From NCBI GenBank assembly GCA_947095535.1, contig OX352772.1, positions 215,316,222 to 215,380,221 on the forward strand: a DNA stretch of 64,000 nucleotides. Reading direction: 5' to 3'. Positions within the stretch are counted from its first letter, which is position 1. Every line of letters starts with the position of its first letter. The notes below the pieces were generated by a model. The model saw only the letters and a program-made list of their open reading frames with translations, did not search any database and had not been told where the DNA came from. Made by a program: the position numbers and the translations under genes. This DNA is from Poecilobothrus nobilitatus. Taxonomy: Eukaryota; Arthropoda; Insecta; Diptera; Dolichopodidae. Positions 1 through 11,037 of this stretch are shown here, piece after piece.

Positions 1-448
1 CTAATTTTTAATTTAACATTTTTTCTAATCATTTCATAATTATTAACATTTTAGGTACATAATGTTTTATCCATAATTGGTCCAATTAATTTTTATTTTA
101 TTTTAGTTATTTTTGTTTTAGTTTTTATTTGTTATGTGTTTTTATTTTTTATGATTTACAGATTATAATATATTATGCTTAATGCTTGATTACATGTACA
201 TATGTATGTATGTATACCTATTTAAATTGAAATTATGCGTTTCATTTGAAACTAAAAAGTATGAAATAAAATAATGTAAAAGTTTTTTAAATAATAGGTG
301 CATAAAAATATTAAATTTTATAACAGACTTTTTTTAAAACAAAAAAAATCGACCGATTTAAAATAACTGCATTTGTGTGCCAATTTTTTTCAAGGCATAT
401 AGATATGTAGGTATGTATATTTTAAAAAAAATTTTAGAATTCAAAAAA
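1..448. repeat. Left edge of duplicated segment, no gene
   Basis: AT-rich non-coding sequence that matches about 40,697-41,648, except that the right-hand copy has roughly 500 extra bases after about 40,840. In the right copy this sequence directly follows a decayed transposase gene, so the left copy probably continues off the window into the same gene. No coding region or RNA gene is visible here. Confidence 0.75.
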
Positions 449-1704
449 ATTCCAATTCATCGAATCCATCTCAGGAACATATAGAAAACATGCCAGAACC
501 CCATTGTACTAAATTTAAATGTTCTACTTTTGTTGGTTTTGGAGATATGCTCATTGCTCTTGTGCTCTTCCGGAAGTTTCCAAAATACCAACTCATGGTT
601 CAAATTCTTTCAAATGTCAGTTTCCAATTTTACAGAAAAGAATACATAACAGAACACCTTTGTACTAAAAATAAAAGTTCTATCTTTGTTGGTTGTGGAG
701 ATATACTCGTTTGCTCAGGGGCTCGTCCGGAAGCTTCCAAGATTTGAACCCATGGACCAAATCCTCACAAATTTCAGAAACACAAATCAAACATGAAGTA
801 ACACCATTCTGCCTAATTTAAAGGTTATATGTTTGTTGCTTTTGGAGATAATATCATTTGCTCTGAGGCTCGTTCGGAAGCTTCCAAAATCCGAACCCAT
901 GGACCAAATCCTCTCAAATTTCAGAGACCTGAATCAAACATGAAACAACACCATTCTGCCAAATTTAAAGGTTATATCTTTGTTGTTTTTGGAGATAATC
1001 TCATTTGCTCTGGGGCTCGTTCGGAAGCTTCCAAAATACGAATCCATGGTTCAAATTCTTTCAAATGTCAGTTTCCAATTTTATCGAAAAGGAAACATAA
1101 CAGCACACTCTTGTACTAAAAATAAAGTGTCTATCTTTGTTGGTTGTGGAGATATACTCGTTTTGCTCCGGGGCTCGTTCGGAAGCTTCCAAGATAAGAA
1201 CCCATGAACCAAATCCTCTTAAATTTCAGAGACTTCAATAAAACATGAAAGAACACCACTCTGCCAAATTTAAAGGTTATATCTTAGTTGGTTTTGGAGA
1301 TTATCTCATTTGCTCTGGTGCTCGTTCGGAAGTTTCCAAAATCCAAACCCATGAACCAAATCCTCTTAAATTTCAGAGACATAAATCGAACGGGAAGGAA
1401 CATCATTGTAAAAAAATTTAAAAGTTTTATCTTTGTTGATTTTGGAGATAATCTCGTTTGCTCTGGGGCTCGTTCGGAAGCTTCCAAAATCCGAACCCAT
1501 GAACCGATTTTGTCCAGATGTCCAGAAACCATGGACCGATTTTTGTCCGAACTTAGCCTTCCTTTCGTAATTAGTAACCTACTATATAAATTTCATCAAG
1601 ATAGCTTTATTAGTTTTTGAATTGTCGTGCAAACGGACGGACGGCCATTGTTAAATCGACTGAGGAGGTGATCCTGATTCAGAATATATATACATGTCCA
1701 TATC
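449..1704 (+). mobile_element. Helentron-like/mini-me-type element, copy A (truncated)
   Basis: Array of about seven units with the recurring motif GGAGATAATCTCATTTGCTCTGG, spaced 147 or 148 bp with two spacers of 156-157 bp (motif at 541, 697, 844, 991, 1148, 1296, 1444). After the array come 'ACTATATAAATTTCATCAAGATAGC', a GGAC-rich microsatellite (about 1,630-1,645), a core resembling the dipteran mini-me core, and a short (TA)n. The left end is truncated compared with copies D and E. The right end stops at 1,704, missing about 195 bp including the terminal hairpin present in copies B and C. The repeated peptides encoded here follow from the unit length being a multiple of three and are not a gene. 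Helentron-like is an inference from the end structure of the complete copies. Confidence 0.7.
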
Positions 1705-2365
1705 TATTGTTAATATTGCTATCGTATTATAACAATACAGAATTAATTTACAGAAATTAGTTTAGAAAAAAACGTACATATATTGTTATACGGAAATATA
1801 GTATCTTATCTACGTATCTACATACTGAATTAGGGAATCAAACAAATTTAATTAAAAGAGCTATAACTAAAAAATCATTGGTCCGATTTATATGGCTAAT
1901 ATCTTATTAGATTAATAAAAAAAAATGTTAACAAAGTTTATACTTTGTTAATTTATGATGTTTCCTGTTAGAAGATATGTTACTAAAAACTAAAAAAACA
2001 ATATAATTTAATAGATACTTATTTCACGAGTAATCAATTTTTTATTATTATTATTATTCTTTATTAGTGCTACTTTCAGTCACTTTTACAGTTTATAAGA
2101 TAATTAAAATAAACTTAACATAACTCAGGGAAAAAGCCTTGTGAAAAGATTTTTCTATCATAATAATATAATATTATTGTACCAATTTCCACTAGACATA
2201 AAAAATCCTTATTTTTTCAAATATTATCCTTAAAGCTAATAATATTGCTAATTAATTTACTTTTCAGTCTCAACTAAACTCGCATAGTAAGTGGTAGTTT
2301 CAAAGGAAAGAGATAAGTGTTTGATTATAATTTAATTAAAAAAAAAAAAGTTCTGTATCTTTTAT

Positions 2366-3644
2366 TATACCCGTACGATAGGATCGGGTATAATAAAATT
2401 ACTCCTCCGTTTGTAACACCTCGAAATAAGCGAGCTAGATATACCTTCACAGGTATGGATCGGATCAGAAAAAAATTCTAAGACTTTTGAGCCATGTCCG
2501 TTCGTCCGTCCGCCCGTCAGCACGCTAACTCAAAAACTAAGAAAGCTAGAATCTTGAAATTTACATAAAATATTCTGGGAGTAATTTGTAGGTTTCCCAT
2601 TTTTTTTTGTTGAGTTTGGACCAAAACTTCGGGTAGCTCTCGAACACCTAACTTTTAGACCCCCACATTTTTTTTGAAATAGAGCTATGAAATTTTAATT
2701 ACTGATAGATCTCACAAAAATATTAATCTTATTTTTAATAACTTTTTTTTGTAGCCCCACCCGTTACGGAGCTACAGCTCCCCAAAGGTTCAAAGAAGCT
2801 CTATATTTAAATTGTTATAGTACAAGTTGTATTAGGTATATCTTCATTTTGAAAACGCCTACCGATTACTACTTTCATTAGCTTTAAAAGTATATATACA
2901 ATAAATATATATTTGTGGCATACGGTGTCTTAATTTACCGTTATGCGAAACTCAAATTTTGCAAAATCCTTTAACCCTTCTATCTTCTAAACGATTAAAG
3001 TTGGAAACTTGAAATTTTGACAGAAGTTAGATCTTTAAAAATAAGTATGAGTCATTTCAGAAGTTTTTTTTGTAGCACTGCCCATTTAGGAGCTGTAAGG
3101 GGTCATAAACTGAAAATTTCCTATTTTTAAACACCTGTAACTTGAACACCTGTTAAAATTTTTTTGAAGTAATACACAAAAATTAAAGCTTCAACATTCT
3201 ATTCTTATTTCTGTGAACAACTTTTTTTAATAATATAGGATTACTTTTAATTGACGAAAGTGTTACTTGATTTTTTCAAATATTCTAACAAATTTGTTTA
3301 ACGAATTTTTTCCATTTTGTTTTACTCGATAATTTGAAATTGTTGAGGATATAATGCGTAGTACAAAAAAATGTAAATAAATAAACAACATAACGGTTGC
3401 TTGAAGAATTTTTATTTATATGATATTGATATATATACATACTTTATTTACATATCGTTTATGTCACTAGTGAATGAATGATAAGAGTATAGATGTATAT
3501 TATATAGCGCCGTATTTACATACATATATGTATTTTTTTGTACTTATAAGAAATTATTCTGTCAATGGAATATTTAAATATAATATAATATAATATTTAA
3601 AATTATATTTACTATTTTGTACTAAGTAAATTTAATATACATTT
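2366..3644 (+). repeat. Second hairpin/GTCC repeat family, copy 1
   Basis: Begins with a hairpin TATACCC-N13-GGGTATA at 2,366-2,392. A spacer follows with a GATCGGATCA motif, then GTCCGTTCGTCCGTCCGCCCGTC and 'CTAACTCAAAAACTAAGAAAGC'. The order hairpin, GATC motif, GTCC microsatellite, 'AACTCAAAAA' is the same as at the hairpin end of the 147-bp-repeat family, but the sequences differ. Members recur at 5,949 and 43,292. No protein is encoded and I cannot place the far end. Confidence 0.55.
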
Positions 3645-5175
3645 GCTCATTGCTCTTGTGCTCTTCTAGAAGTTTCCAAAATACGAACTCATGGTTCAAA
3701 TTCTTTCAAATGTCAGTTTCCAATTTTACATAAAAGAAAACATAACAGAACACCTTTGTACTAAAAATAAAAGTTCTATCTTGGTTGGTTGTGGAGATAT
3801 ACTCATTTGCTCTGGGGCTCGTCCGGAAGCTTCCAAGATTTGAACCCATGGACCAAATCCTCACAAATTTCAGAAACACAAATCAAACATGAAGTTACAC
3901 CATTCTGCCTAATTTAAAGGTTATATGTTTGTTGCTTTTGGAGATAATATCATTTGCTCTGAGGCTCGTTCGGAAGCTTCCAAAATCCGAACCCAAGGAC
4001 CAAATCCTCTCAAATTTCAGAGACCTGAATCAAACATGAAACAACACCATTCTGCCAAATTTAAAGGTTATATCTTTGTTGTTTTTGGAGATAATCTCAT
4101 TTGCTCTGGGGCTCGTTCGGAAGCTTCTAAAATCCAAACCCATGGACCAAATCCTCTTAAATTTCAGAGACATAAATCAAACGGGAAGGAACATCATTGT
4201 AAACAATTTAAAGGTTCTATCTTTGTTGGTTTTGGAGATAATCTCGTTTGCTCTGGGGCTCGTTCAGAAGTTTCCAAAATACGAATCCATGGTTCAAATT
4301 GTTTCAAATGTCAGTTTCCAATTTTATCGAAAAGGAAACATAACAGCACACTCTTGTACTAAAAATAAAGTTTCTATCTTTGTTGGTTGTGGAGATATAC
4401 TCGTTTGCTCTGGGGCTCGTTCGGAAGCTTCCAAGATAAGAACCCATGAACCAAATCCTCTTAAATTTCAGAGACTTAAATAAAACATGAAAGAACACCA
4501 CTCTGCCAAATTTAAAGTTTATATCTTAGTTGGTTTTGGAGATAATCTCATTTGCTCTGGTGCTCGTTCGGAAGCTTCCAAAATCCAAACCCATGAACCA
4601 AATCCTCTTAAATTTCAGAGACATAAATCGAACGGGAAGGAACATCATTGTACAAAATTTAAAAGTTTTATCTTTGTTGATTTTGGAGATAATCTCGTTT
4701 GCTCTGGGGCTCGTTCGGAAGCTTCCAAAATCCGAACCCATGAACCAAATCCTCTTAAATTTCAGAAACATAAATAGAATGGGAAGGAACATCATTGTAC
4801 AAAATTTAAAGGTTCTATCTTTGTTGGTTTTGGAGATAATCTCGTTTGCTCTGGAATCATTTGGAAGCTTCCAGAATCCGAACCCATGGACCGATTTTGT
4901 CCAGATGTCCAGAACCCATGGACCGATTTTTGTCCGAACTTAGCCTTCCTTTCGTAATTAGTAACCTACTATATAAATTTCATCAAGATAGCTTTATTAG
5001 TTTTTGAATTGTCGTGCAAACGGACGGACGGACATTGTTAAAACGACTGAGGAGGTGATCCTGATTCAGAATATATATACATGTCCATATCTAACTCGCT
5101 TTCTTTTGGTGGTTTTGGTGGTTACAAACACCATACCAAAGTTAATATACCCTATACTTTAGGTGTAGGGTATAA
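3645..5175 (+). mobile_element. Helentron-like/mini-me-type element, copy B
   Basis: Eight central repeat units with the GGAGATA motif at 3793, 3940, 4087, 4234, 4391, 4538, 4685 and 4832: 147-bp spacing with one 157-bp step. Then the conserved tail: GGAC microsatellite (about 5,025), core 'GATCCTGATTCAGAATATATATACATG', 'GTTACAAACACCATACCAAAGTTAATA', and a terminal hairpin TATACCCTA..TAGGGTATA ending near 5,175. The left end is cut by the tandem-duplication junction. No transposase is present, so it would be non-autonomous. Confidence 0.7.
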
Positions 5176-5948
5176 TAACATTATGTATACATACTAAGAT
5201 TACAGAATGAGAATTCGCCTATAAATTTTTGAAATGAGACTTCACTTAAAAAAAGAGAATATTATATGTACATATTAACATATACTAAATTGTTAATATT
5301 GCTATCGTATTATAACAATACAGAATTAATTTACAGAAATTAGTTTAGAAAAAAACGTACATATATTGTTATACGGAAATATAGTATCTTATCTACGTAT
5401 CTACATACTGAATTAGGGAATCAAACAAATTTAATTAAAAGAGCTATAACTAGAAAATCATTGGTCCGATTTATATGGCTAATATCTTATTAGATTAATA
5501 AAAAAAAATTTTAACAAAGTTTATACTTTGTTAATTTATGATGTTTCCTGTTAGAAGATATGTTACTAAAAACTAAAAAAAACAATATAATTTAATAGAT
5601 ACTTATTTCACGAGTAATCAATTTTTTATTATTATTATTATTCTTTATTAGTGCTACTTTCAGTCACTTTTACAGTTTATAAGATAATTAAAATAAACTT
5701 AACATAACTCAGGGAAAAAGCCTTGTGAAAAGATTTTTCTATCATAATAATATAATATTATTGTATCAATTTCCACTAGACATAAAAAATCCTTATTTTT
5801 TCAAATATTATCCTTAAAGCTAATAATATTGCTAATTAATTTACTTTTCAGTCTCAACTAAACTCGCATAGTAAGTGGTAGTTTCAAAGGAAAGAGATAA
5901 GTGTTTGATTATAATTTAATTAAAAAAAAAAAGTTCTTTATCTTTTAT

Positions 5949-7280
5949 TATACCCGTACGATAGGATCGGGTATAATAAAATTACTCCTCCGTTTATAAC
6001 ACCTCGAAATAAGCGAGGTAGATATACCTTCAAAGGTATGGATCGGATCAGAAAAAAATTCTAAGACTTTTGAGCCATGTCCGTTCGTCCGTCCGCCCGT
6101 CAGCACGCTAACTCAAAAACTAAGAAAGCAAGAATCTTAAAATTTACACAAAATATTCTGGGAGTAATTTGTAGGTTTCCCATTTTTTTTTGTTGAGTTT
6201 GGACCAAAACTTCGGGTAGCTCTCGAACACCTAACTTTTAGATCCTCACATTTTTTTTGAAATAGAGCTATGAAATTTTAATTACTGATAGATCTCACAA
6301 AAATATTAATCTTATTTTTAATAACTTTTTTTTGTAGCCCCACCCACAGCTCTCCAAAGCTCTACAGCTTTACAGCTACAGCTCTCCAAAGGTTCAAAAA
6401 AGCTCTATATTTAAATTGTTATAGTACAAGTTGTATAAGGTATATCTTCATTTTGAAAACGCCAAACGATTATTACTTTTATTAGCTTTAAAAGTATTTA
6501 TACAATAAATATATATTTGTGGCATACGGTGTCTTAATTTACCGTTATGCGAAACTCAAATTTTGCAAAATCCTTTAACCCTTCTATCTTCTAAACGATT
6601 AAAGTTAGAAACAGTTAGAAACAGTTGACAGAAGTTAGATCTTTAAAAATAAGTATGAGTCATTTCAGAAGTTTTTTTTGTATCACTGCCCATTTAGGAG
6701 CTGTAAGGGGTCATAAACTGAAAATTTCCTATTTTTAAGCACCTGTAACTTCAACACCTGTTAAAATTTTTTTGAAGTAATACACAAAAATTAAAGCTTC
6801 ATTCATTCTTCAAACATTCTATTCTTATTTCTGTGGACAACTTTTTTTAATAATATAGGATTACTTTATAATTGACGAAAGTGCTACTTGATTTTTTCAA
6901 ATATTCTAACAAATTTGTTTAACGAATTTTTTCCATTTTGTTTTACTCGATAATTTGAAATTGTTGAGGATATAATGCGTAGTACAAAAAAATGTAAATA
7001 AATAAACAACATAACGGTTGCTTGAAGAATTTTTATTTATATGATATTGATATATATACATACTTATATAATATCATGTTTATTTACATATAGTTTATGT
7101 CACTAGTGAATGAATGATAAGAGTATAGATGTATATTATATAGCGCCGTATTTACATACATATATGTATTTTATTGTACTTATAAGAAATTATTCTGTCA
7201 ATGGAATATTTAAATATAATATAATATAATATTTAAAATAATATTTACTATTTTGTACTAAGAAAATTTAATATACATTT
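5949..7280 (+). repeat. Second hairpin/GTCC repeat family, copy 2
   Basis: Second-block copy of the element at 2,366, with hairpin at 5,949-5,975 and the GTCC run near 6,078-6,100. It carries private changes, including a short local expansion of 'AGCTCTCCAAAG/CTACAGCT' at about 6,345-6,385 and of 'GTTAGAAACA' near 6,605. Non-coding. Confidence 0.55.
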
Positions 7281-8466
7281 CCCGCTTAGTATTAAATGGT
7301 ACTATAGAATATTTGAAAAAGTTTTGGATTGATAATCGTTATGTGGAAGGTTAGAATCCGCTTTTGAAGAATGTACATATAAACATATAGTTTGAATATA
7401 TGTACAACCCATAGTTCTAGAAATTATAAAATTCACCCAAATTATTTTAAAATACTAAAATATTAAAAAAATAATATTGTAAGCAGAGTGACAGGCTGTG
7501 AACATACTAACGGTTCGTACGGGTATCTAAGAGTTGACAAAGGCAACTGTATTCTTCCTCGTTTTTCTTCAAAATAATAAACATTGCATATTGTATAGTA
7601 TAACAAAGTTTAAAAACACCTGCAGTTAAGACCTAACGGTTATTAACTGAAATAGAAATATTTTTCTAAACAAAAACAATTGAGTTAAAAATAATTAAAA
7701 TATTTCTTATAGTTTGAACAAAATAAAAAAAATTAGATTACCTGTGCAACAATTTAGGGCAAAATTTTTTAGATGAATTTGAAATGAAAATAAAATAGAC
7801 ACAAAAACACAACAGAATGAAGAGAAAAATTTATTAAAAAATTTAATACTCTTTATTAATTTTTTTTATTTTTTTTTCTCTATTCAAAATAATAAACAAT
7901 ATATAGTTTAACAAAATTGAAAACATCTGGAGTTAAGCCCTAACTGTCATTAACCAAAATATAAATACTTTTCTAAAGTAAAGACAATTGATTTAAAAAT
8001 AATCCAATAATTTTTTACATTTGGTAAAAATTAATCTTACCCGTGTAACAAAGTATATTAAGTATATTAAGTATACTTAAGTATAAGTATATTAAGTATA
8101 TAGTCACGATAACGAAAAAGAATAAAGAAACAAATTTATTTAAAATACTCTTCAGAAGAGCTTTTTCAGGTTGATAAAAACGTTTAAATCATGTAAAAAG
8201 AGAAGATCGGACAAAGATTTAAAACAACATCAAATTGAAAACACAAAGTAGACTAATCAATTGTTTAAAAAATAAAAGTAAATACCTTCAAGAACAACAA
8301 TCTAGTAAAGACGGGACACTTTTCGCTTCTGGGTATAATTGTAAAATTATACTGAGAAAGCAAATCTCGAACAGGCTTTTATTTAGTATAAGTAATTATA
8401 CTGAATTTAAGATTAAACGAGACATGGCAAAGAAACAGTTAGGGGAACGGAAGTGCAATCCCTGAA
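7281..8466. other. No gene; flank or leader upstream of the LINE
   Basis: AT-rich stretch that matches 44,600-45,790 closely. It contains a small AAGTATATT-type tandem repeat at about 8,050-8,101. The LINE 5' end must lie in this stretch or at its right end, but because both copies share the whole region the boundary cannot be read from the comparison. A short open frame at 8,235-8,465 looks fortuitous. Confidence 0.6.
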
Positions 8467-9681
8467 ATGGCTTCCGAGAGGGGCACAAAACGTTTTGTTG
8501 AATTAGGCGACCACAGCCCAACCAGCAAAAGGGCTAGAAAAGAAAATATGGCGGCATTTCCTCCATTGACAAAGTCCGTGGCAGAAAAAAGATTGATTCT
8601 CATGAAGCCTAAAGATAAAATCAAGACCATGAGAAGCTCAAGTATTCTTGCCGTCAATAGAGCTATAAAAGACTATTCATCTACGGAAATAGCAGAGTAC
8701 TACAAGGATGGTAGAAACCGCAAAATTGCTTAAAGATTGGTAAAGGCTACAGTACTACACTGAACCCTCTAAAGATATCAAGATCGGATTCCTCAACCGC
8801 AAAGTAAGGAAGTTCTATCCTAATGCCATGAAATGCAGAAAATGCCAGGGGCTGAATCATTGGGAAAAGCACCGCAAGGCGGTAATAACCGCCTGTGATT
8901 TTTGTTCAAGTGACATCGAGGACTCAAAAATGAAAGAACATAAGAAGAAATGCACCACACAACTTTGCAAGACCTGTCAAAAAGAAGGTATAAAGGCAGA
9001 TACAAATCAACTGATCCAAATTGTCAAATGTACCTAAGAGAGAAAGATGTACTCAAGATAAAAACAGGTAGACGATGCAGCAAAGGAAATGCGTACAAAA
9101 TCTTCCGCGAAAGTACCAGCCAAAACATCACACCAACGTCCAACAACAACAGATGTATTGCTCCACAAAACAACAATATTAGCAGCCCTAGAGCAGATAG
9201 ACTCACATTGGCACAAGTTCTCAAAGAAAATCAGCAGACGCTTGAGAAAGAAATACACAATAAAAATGACGACACCTTGCAAATTTTAGAAGTCTTTCGC
9301 AAACTTAAAACAGACAAACAATACAAGAAAATGGTAGTACAAATTCTAAATAATAGAGATAAACAATTAAAGAAAGAAGTGCCAGCGCGCTCGATGAAAG
9401 AAGGCGAATTAAACATTACACCTTTGGCTAACCAAAAACCTATCAAAACTCATAATGCAAAACTATACACCAACCCAATAGTACAAAACACATCAATTGA
9501 ACCAATTCAAAACAATCAAAACCCTCCACAAATTCAACTAGCCAAGGTGCAAGTACATAATGCACCAAAAATTAAATTAACCAAACATGCTTCAGATAAC
9601 AAAATCACACCAATAGAAGTGGAACAAATAGTTTTAACAAGCAATGAAAAAATAACCCGAACCACTAACGAAAGCAAATGA
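8467..9681 (+). pseudogene. LINE ORF1 (gag-like RNA-binding protein), frameshifted
   Basis: A start codon at 8,467 (MASERGTKRF) opens a basic N-terminal region, with a stop at about 8,731. The next frame, from 8,828, has cysteine/histidine clusters (CRKCQGLNHW, CDFCSSD, LCKTCQKEG) typical of I-type LINE gag zinc knuckles. The frame then shifts again to 8,950-9,681, which continues with 'DPNCQMYL', 'VLKIKTGRRC' and a long K/Q/N-rich tail. Such proteins coat the LINE RNA in the cytoplasm. At least two frame changes separate the parts, so no functional product is expected. Confidence 0.75.
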
Positions 9682-10156
9682 GACACTGAGATGGTTCAAG
9701 AAATAAACAAAGACACCAGTGAAGATTTTCAAGAACCCAAAGACGGACTTAGAAAAGAAACCATATATTTCGAAAGTAATGCTAAAATCCATACATATAT
9801 CAAACTGAAGAATGGATCGAAAAGGCAAGTGGAAAAATCAGTGTCATTCAAGATACCGGAGACTTTAGCAAATTCCATATCCGAATGACAAGTGCAAAAG
9901 AAAAGAAACCAAGCATAAATCAAACTCTGCGCAAAGAAACAGAACTGCAGCTAGTTAACGATAAAACCAAAAAATCAATAATTTGGACTCAAGAAAATTA
10001 AAAGTACTTATTAAAATTTCCAAAAGCAGCAGAGCGCATTGATTTTCACGCAACTATTCGAACACTACAAGGCGAAATTGAAGAAGCAGACAACGACATA
10101 GTAAATTAATAAAATTCCATAATTCCATAACCCACCCAAAATTATAAAACCAAGAT

Positions 10157-10891
10157 ATGACACAAGTTACAAATATAAATACTAGAAACTCAAATACAAT
10201 GCCGATCACAACAAACAATCTTCACCTAATACTCCAGTGGAATATGCAAGGATATTGGAGAAAGAGATCATACTTAGAGCTGCTAATAGTAAAGTACAAA
10301 TTTCTTATAATAGCTATCCAAGAAACAAATAACAGGCTGGAAAACCCGCCTGAATTCTTCAAAGACTACATATGCGTAATGCCACGCACAAACAACAGAG
10401 TAGAAGGAGTAGGCATGTTAATTAAAAATGGTATCAAACACGAAATAATAAAAATAAAAACAAACATCCAGAAAGGGAAAATTATAGAAGAGTGGACCAA
10501 TGATCACCCAGAGCTATGCATTCTGAATGATGGCTCGTCCACATTCATAAGTCCCAGAGGATCACACACTTATCCAGACCTTACCATTGCTCACAGCAAC
10601 ATTTCTCACAATTTTTGGCTTGTAAAAGAAAACCCAAAAGGCTACGACCATAACCCCATTCTAGTCAACTTAATCAACAACATCAAAATAACTGTCAAAA
10701 CAAAAAGCAGGTTCAAAGAAGACAATGCTGATTGGGGAACATATAGAAACTGTATAGATAAAATACTAGGCAAAAAACCACGCACAAACAACATCAATAA
10801 AGAGGCAGCCACACTAACAAAAACTATAACAGAACCGGCTACTCACTCCAATTTTCTTACATGCCCAAAGAAGAATAACAACCAACCTTAA
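10157..10891 (+). pseudogene. LINE ORF2 endonuclease domain, internally deleted
   Basis: N-terminal endonuclease/exonuclease/phosphatase-type domain that nicks target DNA for target-primed reverse transcription. Motifs: 'LQWNMQGYW' (N), 'IIAIQETN' (catalytic E), 'GSHTYPDLTIAHSNI', and 'GYDHNPILV' (terminal D-H). The middle of the domain, including the 'GDMN' segment present in copy 2, is missing. Copy 1 lacks 199 bp corresponding to 47,801-47,999, with an AG microhomology at the junction. The deletion happens to bring the two sides into one reading frame, giving a 244-codon open frame that is not a working nuclease. Confidence 0.75.
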
Positions 10892-11037
10892 TGGTTCCAC
10901 TAAGTTTTGAAAGAACTCAAGAATGAACAGGAAAGAATTTGGCGTTCATATAAGAGAAACCGAAACGAGCCCACACTTATTCGCCTTAAGAAGCAAAACG
11001 TACTTCTTAGAAGGGAGATAAGAAGACAACGGAAAAA

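Larger units (their letters stand above)
549..7280. repeat. Direct tandem duplication of a 3-3.6 kb block
   Basis: The block 549-3,644 is repeated as 3,645-7,280. At 3,644/3,645 the sequence '..TTAATATACATTT' that ends a block is joined directly to 'GCTCATTGCTCTTGTGCTC', which is internal to the repeat array at 549. In the second block the same left-hand sequence runs on normally into 'CCCGCTTAG' at 7,281, as it does in the right segment near 44,600. The first block also lacks about 195 bp present at 5,095-5,288. The right segmental copy has only one block, so the doubling is specific to the left copy or was lost or collapsed in the right one. Confidence 0.8.

Noticed and set aside
490..1620. 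Protein-coding genes in the repeat array (peptides with FGDNLICSGARSEASKI-type repeats)
   Set aside because: Open frames exist on both strands because the repeat unit is 147 bp (49 codons). Units differ by frameshifting indels and no family is recognisable.
8041..8101. Possible origin or regulatory array from AAGTATATT repeats
   Set aside because: Short simple-sequence expansion shared by both segment copies; no further evidence of function.
9024..9446. Minus-strand frames opposite LINE ORF1
   Set aside because: Shadows of the K/Q/N-rich gag coding strand; hydrophobic L/F-rich translation with no support.
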